DNA of 64,000 nt from Thermoguttaceae bacterium (GTDB lineage Bacteria > Planctomycetota > Planctomycetia > Pirellulales > Thermoguttaceae). The notes beneath the pieces are model-generated. The model was not told the origin of the DNA, did not search any database, and worked only from the letters and a program-made list of their open reading frames with translations. A program made the translations under genes and the position numbers. Shown here piece after piece: positions 52,774-61,896 of this stretch. Position 1 is the first letter of the stretch. The number at the start of each line of letters is the position of its first letter. The stretch is from NCBI GenBank assembly GCA_017408405.1, contig JAFQUP010000164.1:1-64000 (forward strand), in the 5' to 3' direction.

Positions 52774-55700
52774 ATGGGAACCGGCGGCAAAATTATTTTG
52801 CGCAGTGTCGCGGTGCATAATTTGAAAAATATTGACCTGGATATTCCTCACCGGAAACTAATCGTAATTTGCGGGGTGAGCGGCAGCGGCAAAAGTTCGC
52901 TTGCCCTTGATACGCTTTACGCGGAGGGGCAAAGACGGTATATTGAGAGTTTTTCGCCGTATACGCGGCAATATCTTGATCAGCTTGAGAAACCGGAAGC
53001 GGAACTGATAGACGGGATTCCTCCCGCGATTGCGGTAGCCGGAAGCATTTCCACTAAATCGAGCCGCGCGACGGTTGGTACCGCCACCGAAACATATGAT
53101 TATTTGCGTCTTCTTTACGCGCAGATTGGGGTTACCTACTGTTTGGCGTGCGGTCGTGAGGTTCATCGGGATACTTCAGAAACTGTTTTCAGGTTTTTGA
53201 CTCTTCTTCCGCTTCGGACCCGATTTCTGGTACTTTGGAAACTTGCGGAGAAACATTCAGAAAGTTGGGATGAGTATTTTCGGAATTTACGCGATGAAGG
53301 ATTTATTCGCGTTATCGTTGGCAATCGTACGGTAGATCTTTCGCGGGAAATTCCGGATGAAGCGGAGGTTGAATCCGCGTTGAAGTCCGAAACGCTCTAT
53401 GGTGTCGTGGACAGACTGGCAGCCGGGATGCCTGAAAATAGAATTCGTGAGTCACTTGAAGCGGCATTTGCCCGAGGTGAAGGAAAATGTACTTTACTGA
53501 TCGGAATCTCGGCGGATGAGCTTGGGACTTTGGATTCCTCAGACGCTTGGGATACTTTTGAGGTTGATGGAATAAGTTGGGGAATTCGTCGGTACAGTAT
53601 GAAACTTTCGTGTGAATACTGCCATGTCGATTACGCGCTTCCGGAACCGCGTCTTTTCAGTTTTAACAGTCCGCTTGGGGCTTGTCCTGTCTGCGAGGGT
53701 TTTGGAAATACGATTGATCTTGATATGGACCTGGTGATTCCGGATAAACGCCGAACGATAGCGGATGGCGCGGTTGCTCCGTGGAATTCTCAGGCTTATC
53801 GCTATGAATTGGAAAAGGTTCTTGAAATAGGGCCAGAACATGGTCTTCCGACAGATATTCCATATTGCGAACTGGATGAAAACGCGAAGGAACTGCTTCT
53901 GAACGGGATACCGGGTACGGAATTTGGCGGTATCAAAAGTTTTTTCGCGTGGCTTGAACGTCGCAAGTACAAAATGCCGATTCGGGTATTTTTGAGTCGC
54001 TGGCGGAGTTACCGTCCGTGTCCGGCCTGCGGCGGGAAACGGCTTAAACCGCTTGCGCTGGCCACGATGATTGGAAGGCCTTCTCATGACCGAATTTCCG
54101 GAAAGGTTTTTGCTCGTGATGAAAAGAAAGAGAGTTCATCTTTCAAGGGGTTAGCCGCAGGCAATTCCGCAAGCTCTCGGGAGTGTCATGCTCATGGTTC
54201 CGATTGTTCCGGTCATGGCAAGGAATCTGAAATCAGGCAATCCGCGGTTGCTGATTCCTTTGAAGGCAGAAACATCGCGGAACTTTGTGAGATGAAGGTA
54301 TGCGACCTTCGTGTTTTTCTTGAAGGCCTGATTCCGCAATTTTCCGACTGGGAGCGTCAGGTTGGTTTGCCGATACTGCGCCAGGTTCTTTCCCGATTGG
54401 AATTTCTGGAAACGACGGGGTTAGGGTACCTTACGCTTGACCGCACGCTTCGTTCTCTTTCAGGCGGTGAGGCTCGGCGAGTTTCACTGGCAGCGGCCCT
54501 TGGAGCAACCTTGGTGAATATGCTTTACGTTCTGGATGAACCGTCCATTGGCCTTCATCCGGTAAATTCGCTTCAGCTTCTGAAGGCGATTCAGACATTG
54601 CGCGACCGGGATAATTCAGTGGTTGTCGTGGAACATGATGAAGCGATTATTCGTGCTGCGGACCAGGTAATTGAAGTAGGGCAGTACGCGGGTGAACGCG
54701 GCGGAAGGATCGTTTTTCAGGGAACCCCGGAGGAGATGATGAAATCGGAATCGTCGCTTACCGGACAGTATCTCAGCGGGGAACGCGGACACGTTTCGAC
54801 GATTCGTCGAAAAACGGATTCAGGCTGGATTCATCTTATTGGAGCCGGGGGCAACAATCTTCAGGAGATTGATGTTGATTTTCCGCTTGGCTGCCTGTGC
54901 GTTATTTCAGGAGTGAGCGGCAGCGGAAAAAGTACGCTGGTAGAGAAAACACTTTATCCGGCACTTTGTCAGCGGTTACGCCGGGATTCCAACGCGAAAC
55001 CTCTTCCGTATCGTGAGCTGCTTGGAGCAGGGCAGATTGATGACGTAATTCTCGTGGATCAATCTCCTATTGGGCGTTCTCCGAGAAGTAATCCCGTGAC
55101 ATATCTGAAAGCGTTCGATGAGATTCGGGCACTTTTCGCGGATACGAAAGAGGCAAAAAAGCGGAATTTTTCAGCAGGTCATTTTAGTTTTAACGCGGAA
55201 GAAGGTCGTTGTCCGCTATGCGGCGGAGACGGGTACATCGCGATTGATATGCAGTTTTTGGCTGATGTCTATATGCGGTGCAGTCAGTGCCGGGGCACTC
55301 GTTACCGAAAAGAGATTTTGGATATTACTTACCGAAATCGAAATATCGCGGAAGTATTGGAGATGACCGTCGCGGAAGCATTCACCTTTTTCCGAGGCTC
55401 TCGCGGGATTCAGAATAAACTGAAACATCTTAAGGAAGTTGGTTTGGACTACATTCGGCTTGGCCAACCGGCTAATACTCTGTCTGGAGGAGAGGCGCAG
55501 CGTTTGAAGCTGGCGTCGTTCATGAGTACGGCACGAAAAGAACGCTGTCTTTTTATTCTGGATGAACCGACGACAGGACTGCATTTTTCGGATATTGTTC
55601 AGCTTCAGGATTGCTTTAACGCATTGATTTCAATTGGACATTCCCTGATTGTGGTTGAGCATAATATTCAGATGATGAAATCCGCGGACCATATTATTGA

Positions 55701-55824
55701 TCTTGGTCCTGGCGCGGCAGACCTTGGCGGTCGGATCGTCGCGCAGGGCACACCGGAAGAGATTTGTGCCTGTCCTGAATCCGTGACAGGAAGATTTTTG
55801 AAAGAAGCCCTTGAATCCAATTAA
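52774..55824 (+). CDS. uvrA: UvrA-family excinuclease ATPase
   Basis: 1016 residues. Two ABC ATPase halves are visible: Walker A GVSGSGKSS near residue 35 and GVSGSGKST near 713; signatures LSGGEARR near 563 and LSGGEAQR near 904; DEPSIGLHP and DEPTTGLHF follow. Zinc-type cysteine pairs are in EYCHVDYALPEPRLFSFNS with ACPVCEGFG, and in CPLCGGDGYI with CSQCRGTRY. An insert near 436-499 is Ser- and His/Cys-rich and not in standard UvrA. UvrA finds DNA damage with UvrB. The divergence from E. coli UvrA is enough that a UvrA2-like paralogue cannot be ruled out. ATG at 52774 is supported by GAGGAG seven bases upstream; the frame begins earlier at 52687. Strong terminator follows. Confidence 0.85.
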   Translation: MGTGGKIILRSVAVHNLKNIDLDIPHRKLIVICGVSGSGKSSLALDTLYAEGQRRYIESFSPYTRQYLDQLEKPEAELIDGIPPAIAVAGSISTKSSRATVGTATETYDYLRLLYAQIGVTYCLACGREVHRDTSETVFRFLTLLPLRTRFLVLWKLAEKHSESWDEYFRNLRDEGFIRVIVGNRTVDLSREIPDEAEVESALKSETLYGVVDRLAAGMPENRIRESLEAAFARGEGKCTLLIGISADELGTLDSSDAWDTFEVDGISWGIRRYSMKLSCEYCHVDYALPEPRLFSFNSPLGACPVCEGFGNTIDLDMDLVIPDKRRTIADGAVAPWNSQAYRYELEKVLEIGPEHGLPTDIPYCELDENAKELLLNGIPGTEFGGIKSFFAWLERRKYKMPIRVFLSRWRSYRPCPACGGKRLKPLALATMIGRPSHDRISGKVFARDEKKESSSFKGLAAGNSASSRECHAHGSDCSGHGKESEIRQSAVADSFEGRNIAELCEMKVCDLRVFLEGLIPQFSDWERQVGLPILRQVLSRLEFLETTGLGYLTLDRTLRSLSGGEARRVSLAAALGATLVNMLYVLDEPSIGLHPVNSLQLLKAIQTLRDRDNSVVVVEHDEAIIRAADQVIEVGQYAGERGGRIVFQGTPEEMMKSESSLTGQYLSGERGHVSTIRRKTDSGWIHLIGAGGNNLQEIDVDFPLGCLCVISGVSGSGKSTLVEKTLYPALCQRLRRDSNAKPLPYRELLGAGQIDDVILVDQSPIGRSPRSNPVTYLKAFDEIRALFADTKEAKKRNFSAGHFSFNAEEGRCPLCGGDGYIAIDMQFLADVYMRCSQCRGTRYRKEILDITYRNRNIAEVLEMTVAEAFTFFRGSRGIQNKLKHLKEVGLDYIRLGQPANTLSGGEAQRLKLASFMSTARKERCLFILDEPTTGLHFSDIVQLQDCFNALISIGHSLIVVEHNIQMMKSADHIIDLGPGAADLGGRIVAQGTPEEICACPESVTGRFLKEALESN

Positions 55825-55831
55825 AATCATT

Positions 55832-55863
55832 AAAAAAGTCCGGGAATTTTCCGGACTTTTTTT
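55832..55863 (+). terminator. uvrA terminator
   Basis: AAAAAAGTCCGG (55832-55843) pairs with CCGGACTTTTTT (from 55851), a perfect stem with long T-run. It can also stop the converging gene. Confidence 0.92.
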
Positions 55864-55893
55864 ATTGAATGATATTCAGGGCAAGAACATTCT

Positions 55894-58251
55894 CTAAAAA
55901 GATTTCTGCGTGGAATTCACGGCAAGGAGTTCGTTAGGAGCAAATGAAATTCCGAGCCACCCATCCTGGATTACCATTTGATTCAGGACAAGATTCGCGA
56001 AACGCGGATTCCGCAGGAATTTTTCTGGTAAAATATTCTTCTCTTCCGTTTTTTGGAAAACTTTACTGAAAATACCGCGTACGATAACCTGCTGTCCGAT
56101 TGGAATTCTTCCTTTAAGGTGGATTGGTCCTTCCCTTTGAATGAAAACATTTTTTTCTCCGGAATGAACGACATATGGAGCTTCAACGTGGAAGTTTTTC
56201 CAAATTTTCTTTCCTGCCCGCAATTCTTTAACCGCGACTCTGATTACGAATTTTCCGTCGTGAATACGAACAATTACTGCGTTTGAGTTTGCGAATGTGA
56301 TAAAAAGTTCCTCTTCCGGAGGCTCGGATCTTTCGGCAAATTTCGCGTTTGGAAGCCGTGCCAGAATATGCTCTTTCAGGGTATCGGGAGTAAAAGTTCT
56401 TCCTTCAAATTTGAATTGCTGAAGGAAATTATTGATAGCAGATTCATGGATTTGGAAATTGATTTGACTATTTTTCGGTGGAACAGGCCGCGGCGTAAAG
56501 GCACCGGGGTGAAGTTCACTACCCACCCGGAAACGGATTGCGGCATTTTCTGTCGTCGTTTTCGCGTCAATCTGTTCCAATTCCAGTTCCAGTCTTGAAA
56601 GCGGCGATAAAACGCGATTTTCAATAGTGTGATTAAATTTTTCAAGTTTCGAGTCGACTTCAGTATCGAGTCGAGAACAAACTTCATTTCTGATTTTGTT
56701 TTCCGCGAGCCGATTCGCTTCTTCCTGCTTTGACTGCGCTTGGTTTCGAGCGACTCCATTCGCGAAAAAACCAATGAGCGGAATAGGATCCAGCGGCGTT
56801 TTCAGATTGCGAAGCTGCGTCTGGTTTTCCACACGGGCTACTGCCGGCTGAACATCAAGCCCCTCCGCGGAAAAACGGATTTCCTTGAAGGCGGAATAAT
56901 TGGCGGCCGACTGATTATAGACCGTGACGACATCCGGTGAATAGGTTGAAGAATGCATTTTGCCTTCCACTAGACAACCGACACGAAACTGTTCTTCATC
57001 CGGAATCATGCGAAGACTTAAAGCGGATTGACTTACGCCGTGACCGTAAACCTGCCGGTTAAGGATATTTTCCTGAATCGTTCGTTGTTCATCTTCCGGC
57101 TGGGGAAGACTGGAATTTAAAAAGGTTTCAGAAACGCAAAGTCGAAAGTTGGCGTTTCGATAAACGAGATTCAGAGAATTTCTGGAATCCGTTACGTCGA
57201 GTTTTTCCCATTGATTTTTCTGTCCGGAGAGTTCAGAAAGGAGTTTCTGTTCTCTTTCCAGACGTCTGCTTTCCATCACAATTCGATTTCCAGCGGATGG
57301 GTCCATTGCCGATTCATATGATTCGACATCGCACATGAGCTGATCATACGCTGTTCGTACTGCCCCGAAATGTTGGAGAAGATGGTCCAATTCCTGAAAC
57401 GGTTCCTGCGCAAGAAACTGCTGTTGGGAGTTTTCCAGCTGGCTGGAATGGAGACGTTCGTGAATCTGCCAGGCAATTTTTCGGCTCATTTCCGGTGAAA
57501 GTTCCAAAAAACGCTTGAGAATATCGAGACGTAAATAGGAAGTCCAGGTCGAGCGATACGGATGGGAATCTACCAAATTTTCTACTTTATTAATGGTAAG
57601 AAGCCATTCTTCTTCAGAAATGTGAAGAAGATTTCCGGGAGCTTGGAGTTTTGAAATCAGGTCGCAGTAATTCCAGAGAATAATCCGTCGCTGAAGCGCG
57701 TAATTGGTTCGGATTAACTGTGTTTGAGCCGGCGACTGAATTAATGATTTTTGCAAAGTTCGGGCTTCATGCGCTTTTCGGGTAAGCTGAAGAAGAATAT
57801 TTTGCCGCTGTGTGAGAATGAGTTGATCCTGAAAATCCCATTCAGAGAGCGAAACAAAATTTTCTTCACGTCCCGTAATGGTTCGCAGTATCTTTCCTTC
57901 ACCAATTAAACGGGGCGCGGTACGCGGAGTTTCCGTCGCGGGAAAAGTATGGCGTAATTCACGAATGAGCCGAGCGACGCTTATGCTCCACTGATTCAAT
58001 TCTGAATATTGATTGCTTTTTTCAAGTTCTTCAATAAGAAGTTCCGGGTCATGCCAACAAATAATATTCCAATTTTGCTCAAGGAGCTGCTTTTCCGGAG
58101 TCTGTGTTTCTTTGCCGTAAACATGATTTTTCAATGCGGTAATTGGACGCGGAATGTCTGCGCGGATTTCAGGCAGATTCCACGGTTTAAGCGAGAAGCA
58201 CACGATTCCCGTGAGAATGGCGTATGTTTTCAGGCACTTTGTCCAATTCAT
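55894..58251 (-). CDS. large secreted protein of unknown function
   Basis: 785 residues. A signal-like N-terminus (NWTKCLKTYAILTGIVCFSL) is followed by a helical region of about 550 residues rich in Gln, Glu and Leu with heptad-like stretches, then a C-terminal part from about 590 with beta-strand content (KFVIRVAVKEL, FHVEAPYVVHSGEKNVFIQREGPI). No catalytic motif or known family is recognised. Only three to four Cys. No strong ribosome binding site is visible before 58251. Proteins of this general form occur widely in planctomycetes. It faces uvrA tail-to-tail with a terminator between, and lies upstream of the efflux locus on the same strand as the first membrane-fusion protein gene, 246 bases downstream of that gene's stop. 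Confidence 0.7.
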   Translation of the reverse strand: MNWTKCLKTYAILTGIVCFSLKPWNLPEIRADIPRPITALKNHVYGKETQTPEKQLLEQNWNIICWHDPELLIEELEKSNQYSELNQWSISVARLIRELRHTFPATETPRTAPRLIGEGKILRTITGREENFVSLSEWDFQDQLILTQRQNILLQLTRKAHEARTLQKSLIQSPAQTQLIRTNYALQRRIILWNYCDLISKLQAPGNLLHISEEEWLLTINKVENLVDSHPYRSTWTSYLRLDILKRFLELSPEMSRKIAWQIHERLHSSQLENSQQQFLAQEPFQELDHLLQHFGAVRTAYDQLMCDVESYESAMDPSAGNRIVMESRRLEREQKLLSELSGQKNQWEKLDVTDSRNSLNLVYRNANFRLCVSETFLNSSLPQPEDEQRTIQENILNRQVYGHGVSQSALSLRMIPDEEQFRVGCLVEGKMHSSTYSPDVVTVYNQSAANYSAFKEIRFSAEGLDVQPAVARVENQTQLRNLKTPLDPIPLIGFFANGVARNQAQSKQEEANRLAENKIRNEVCSRLDTEVDSKLEKFNHTIENRVLSPLSRLELELEQIDAKTTTENAAIRFRVGSELHPGAFTPRPVPPKNSQINFQIHESAINNFLQQFKFEGRTFTPDTLKEHILARLPNAKFAERSEPPEEELFITFANSNAVIVRIHDGKFVIRVAVKELRAGKKIWKNFHVEAPYVVHSGEKNVFIQREGPIHLKGRIPIGQQVIVRGIFSKVFQKTEEKNILPEKFLRNPRFANLVLNQMVIQDGWLGISFAPNELLAVNSTQKSF

Positions 58252-58465
58252 TGTTTAATTTGATCTCATGAAAAAAATACGGGCATAAAATAACTTTTTT
58301 AATCTATCGGTCAAATTTACGTCTGTTTAAAGTGAAAAAGGTCAAAATCGGAAAAATCGTTATTTGTGGGCGGAGATTCATTGGGATGGAGGGCAACTTC
58401 TCATTTAATAAAACGATAGAGAAATTTATTTATTCAGGAGGATTTCCAAGGTGATGCGAATTTCG

Positions 58466-58502
58466 CGCGGTGAAAAGAGTTGATTTCAAAGCCGCGTTTA
58501 AA
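58466..58502. repeat. dispersed stem-loop element, copy 2
   Basis: Similar to 42937-42974: CGCGG and CCGCG arms, a central GAAAAGAG-TTGATTTC-like loop and the exact words AAAGCCGCGTTTAA. It overlaps the last codons of the adaptor gene (stop at 58498). Confidence 0.5.
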
Positions 58503-59736
58503 TTTCCTTGAGGGTATCCCCCGCTTGAACGAATTGAGAACCGGCAGTAACGATTTTTTCACCAGGACGCAGTCCGTTAAGTATCTCAATCTTTTGCGAA
58601 GAGGCTAATTTTCCTGTCTGGACATTTCTTTTTACCGCACGTAAATTTTGATCGACAATCCAAACGAATTGGCCAGAAGAGTCAGCACAAAGTGCGGCAA
58701 CAGGAATGAGAATGGTTTTAATGGGCTGAATGTCGGCGTTTTCGAGATTTCGCAGGGTAAGCATCGCGGTCATCCCCGGCAGAAGAACGACATCTTTGGG
58801 GCGTTCCATCTCAAAGACGACTTTCCATGCTCTGGTTTGAGGATTTGCCTGAGCTTCACCTTCCTTCAGCCGAGCGGAAAAAAGGCGATTTCCGAGGGAA
58901 GGAAACGTGACTTCTCCTTTAATTTTCGAATGTCGGCTTGATAAAATATCGTGTTCAGGAATCCAGATATTGACATTTAATTTTGAGATGTCCATGATAG
59001 TGACAACGGGATCTCCCGGATGAACGATTTCAAAATTATTTACATTTTGGACGGCAACGATTCCGTCAAAAGGAGCACGAAGATACGTGTCATTCAGGGC
59101 AGAGCGCGCGACTTCAAGCGCGACTTTCAAATCCACGATTTCTGCTTCTTTAACGGCAATTTCTTCCTTTCTTTCCCCTGCTTTCGCTTTAATCAATTCC
59201 TGCTCCAATGAACGAATTTGGGCATCCGCGGTACGGAGATTGCTTTTCATCAAATCCAATTCGCTGCTGGTGATCGCTTTTTTAGAGAGGAGGGGAACCG
59301 CTCGTTGATATTCTCCCTGCGCGTAATTTTGCTGCGCGCGGGCGGATTCGATTTTGGCTTCAAGGATTTCAATATCTTCCGCGCGGGCTCCGGCTTTCAT
59401 GAGATCAAGCTGTGCTTGGGCCGCGTCTACTTTTGCTTGGGCGGAATCCACGTCATGCTGAAAATCTCGTGGATCAATACGCATGATCAGATCTCCTTTT
59501 CGGACGGAATCTCCGGCACTGGTACGTATTTCAATGAGAGGACCGCCGACGATAAATGAAAGTGTTGACGTTTGAACGGCGGAAATGACTGCCGGGTATT
59601 TCCTTGGAGAAGAAATTTCACCAACAGAAACGATGGTGGTTCCAACGAGTTTTTCTTCAGAATAGACCGGAGAAGACATCCCGAAGCTCGCGGAAAGCAA
59701 AAGTATGGAGATAGAAAAAAAATGAAAGGTTTTCAT
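58498..59736 (-). CDS. RND efflux periplasmic adaptor (membrane-fusion protein)
   Basis: 412 residues with a signal peptide (KTFHFFSISILLLSASFG). The HlyD/MFP pattern is complete: a lipoyl-like half TLSFIVGGPLIEIRTSAGDSVRKGDLIMRIDPRDF, a helical hairpin of about 120 residues (coiled coil), the second lipoyl half APFDGIVAVQNVNNFEIVHPGDPV, and a beta-barrel with LLPGMTAMLTLRNL. It links an RND pump to an outer-membrane channel. AAGGA precedes the start. It is divergent from a second adaptor gene and its pump. Confidence 0.9.
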   Translation of the reverse strand: MKTFHFFSISILLLSASFGMSSPVYSEEKLVGTTIVSVGEISSPRKYPAVISAVQTSTLSFIVGGPLIEIRTSAGDSVRKGDLIMRIDPRDFQHDVDSAQAKVDAAQAQLDLMKAGARAEDIEILEAKIESARAQQNYAQGEYQRAVPLLSKKAITSSELDLMKSNLRTADAQIRSLEQELIKAKAGERKEEIAVKEAEIVDLKVALEVARSALNDTYLRAPFDGIVAVQNVNNFEIVHPGDPVVTIMDISKLNVNIWIPEHDILSSRHSKIKGEVTFPSLGNRLFSARLKEGEAQANPQTRAWKVVFEMERPKDVVLLPGMTAMLTLRNLENADIQPIKTILIPVAALCADSSGQFVWIVDQNLRAVKRNVQTGKLASSQKIEILNGLRPGEKIVTAGSQFVQAGDTLKEI

Positions 59737-60165
59737 CGCTTGTTCCTTTTAAATTGAAGTAAAAATATGAAAGGATAAAACTGGAAAATTCTCATGAATC
59801 GCGTGGTTTGGATAACATGTCGATTTCTCCAGGAAATCTCTCGAGTTTCTCAAAATGACTTCGCTTGAACTGAATTTGAGAAAATGGATGAGTCGTTCCT
59901 CAAATTTATTTTATGTTTGAAGAAAAAAAGTGTAGATTAAAGATAAAAAGTAAAAAAACAGCGGATATGTTAATAGTTGTCGAAAGAAATAAATAAGATT
60001 TGATAATTAATAAAATATTAAGTAATTATGTTCAAAGCATATTGACAAAAATGGGGATTTGGCTAAAATATTTTTGTTTTTGGGTAATAGGAATGAGTCT
60101 TGATTTTCATGTGTTTGCTTTTCATGACAGAAAAAAGCAAGCGCAAAAATTTAATGAGGCGTAAG
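59737..60165. other. 429-base divergent promoter region of the efflux locus
   Basis: AT-rich, no gene seen. A rightward promoter is at 60042-60069. Leftward signals for the first adaptor gene must lie near 59740-59900, but none is strong. Starts at 60100 to 60154 for the next gene lack ribosome binding sites. Confidence 0.5.
60042..60069 (+). promoter_or_regulatory. promoter of the adaptor-pump operon
   Basis: TTGACA (60042-60047), 16 bases, TAAAAT (60064-60069). Confidence 0.65.
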
Positions 60166-61896
60166 ATGGCGGATGAAAACGTTTTTCTCAAGGAGGCAAC
60201 CCGTTCCTGGGGAATTTTAGGAATTCATATTTTAATTTCAGCGTTCATTTTGGCAGCTGCTTTAGCTGTGACATTTTTCATTGGTTTTGGGAAATCCCCA
60301 CGCAGCGTCCAGAATGTTTCTGAAATAATTCCAACGGTAGAGACGGAGATCGCGCGCCAGGAGATGAACGGAGTGACGTTTCAGGTTGATGGAGTCGTCA
60401 TTCCTTTTCGGAAAGTCGCGGTAACCTCTGAAGTCGCAGGAAACATTACCTTTCTCGCACAGAATTGTCGAATCGGCCGCTATGTTCAAAAGGGGGATAT
60501 TTTAGCGGAAGTGGACAGACGTGACTACCAATACGCGTTTGAGGAAGCGAAGCAGAGTCTGATTAAGGCAGAACGCGAGATTGAGGAATGGAAGGTCGCG
60601 GTTGAGAATAATCAGGAGCGCCTGAAAATTACCCAAGAACAATTTGATACTCAAAAGCAGGAGACGGAACGTTGCCGGACACTTTACCAGAAAGGCGCGG
60701 TTTCTCAATCTGAGATGGAAACCGCCATGCTGAATCTGCTCACCAGGAAAGAGACTGTCGTTACTCTTACTAACGAGAGCCGAACGCTTGAAGCGCAGGA
60801 AGAACGTTTGATTGCCAATAGGGATTTAGCTAAAGTTGAGGTAGGAAAAGCCGAGCTGAATCTTGAACGGTGCACAGTTTACGCGCCTCTGACCGGATTG
60901 GTCGTTGGACTTGACGTGGAACAGGACAAGTTTATTCAGCGGGGAGAATCGCTTGTTACGATTCACGATACTTCACGTCTTGAAGTTCAGTGCAGTCTGT
61001 ACATGAAGCAGGTGGAATGGCTTTGGAGTGAGAATCGCAATGATGAAGATGCTCAAAATCCGTTACCGAATCAAAATACGGAGCAGGTTACTCGTGTGAC
61101 GCGGGAAAAAATTTCGAATGAAACCGCGAATGAAGTTACCGAATCGGGAATGCCGGAGGAAGAGAGTGATTCAGCGGTTCTTCGTCATTTCTACCAATTT
61201 GATGATACGCCAGTCGTACTTCATTATGAATTGAACGGGGTGATTTACCAATGGCGCGGAACGTTGACCTACCTTGACGGCCCAGGACTTGATTCCCGAA
61301 CGCGAATGATGCCTTGCCGGGTCGTGGTGGATGATCCGCTTGATGTCGAGGCCTTTACGGCGGATGGGCGAAAACTCCAGAAGTCGGTTTCTCCCACCTT
61401 GATGCCCGGAATGTTCGTGACCGTGGAGATTCACGCGCAACCGGCGCGAAGATTGCTGAATCTTTCTGAAATGGCTCTGTTACCCGGCGGAACGGTCTGG
61501 AAAATTGGGAAAAATGAAGAAGGACGCGATATTCTCGTTCGTGCCTCGAATATCATGACCGCTCATTTTGATACGAAGACAGGGAGAGTACTCGTTTACG
61601 CGAAACGGGGAATTCTTGAGCCGGGAGACCAGGTAATCGTTTCACCGCTCGCGTCGCCTGTTGAGGGAACCTTCGTGAATATTAAAGATACGGACTTGAA
61701 AGAAGAAAATGGGACAGTGAAACTGGATTTGAGTCAAGATCGGGAAGTAACGGAAAAAAAGGTATCTGCTTCTGATTCAAAATTGATTTCAGGAATCGAG
61801 GCAGCTCCTGAATCAGAAAAAGTTTTGGAAGCGGGCTCTTCTGCTGAAAATTCAAAAGAACCCGGAAAAGCTCCTGGAAAGGAGGAAATGCCGTGA
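60166..61896 (+). CDS. RND efflux periplasmic adaptor, second type
   Basis: 576 residues. A single N-terminal membrane helix (LGIHILISAFILAAALAVTFFIGF) anchors it. Lipoyl halves are VTSEVAGNITFLAQNCRIGRYVQKGDILAEVDRRDY and APLTGLVVGLDVEQDKFIQRGESLVTI, with a long helical hairpin between. An insert of about 100 residues follows the second half, before LMPGMFVTVEIHAQ. The C-terminal tail is Glu/Lys/Ser-rich and disordered. The start at 60166 is chosen by a GAGGCG site before the ATG; earlier in-frame ATGs lack one, so the exact start is uncertain. The stop overlaps the pump gene by 4 bases (GTGA), which means coupled translation. Confidence 0.88.
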   Translation: MADENVFLKEATRSWGILGIHILISAFILAAALAVTFFIGFGKSPRSVQNVSEIIPTVETEIARQEMNGVTFQVDGVVIPFRKVAVTSEVAGNITFLAQNCRIGRYVQKGDILAEVDRRDYQYAFEEAKQSLIKAEREIEEWKVAVENNQERLKITQEQFDTQKQETERCRTLYQKGAVSQSEMETAMLNLLTRKETVVTLTNESRTLEAQEERLIANRDLAKVEVGKAELNLERCTVYAPLTGLVVGLDVEQDKFIQRGESLVTIHDTSRLEVQCSLYMKQVEWLWSENRNDEDAQNPLPNQNTEQVTRVTREKISNETANEVTESGMPEEESDSAVLRHFYQFDDTPVVLHYELNGVIYQWRGTLTYLDGPGLDSRTRMMPCRVVVDDPLDVEAFTADGRKLQKSVSPTLMPGMFVTVEIHAQPARRLLNLSEMALLPGGTVWKIGKNEEGRDILVRASNIMTAHFDTKTGRVLVYAKRGILEPGDQVIVSPLASPVEGTFVNIKDTDLKEENGTVKLDLSQDREVTEKKVSASDSKLISGIEAAPESEKVLEAGSSAENSKEPGKAPGKEEMP

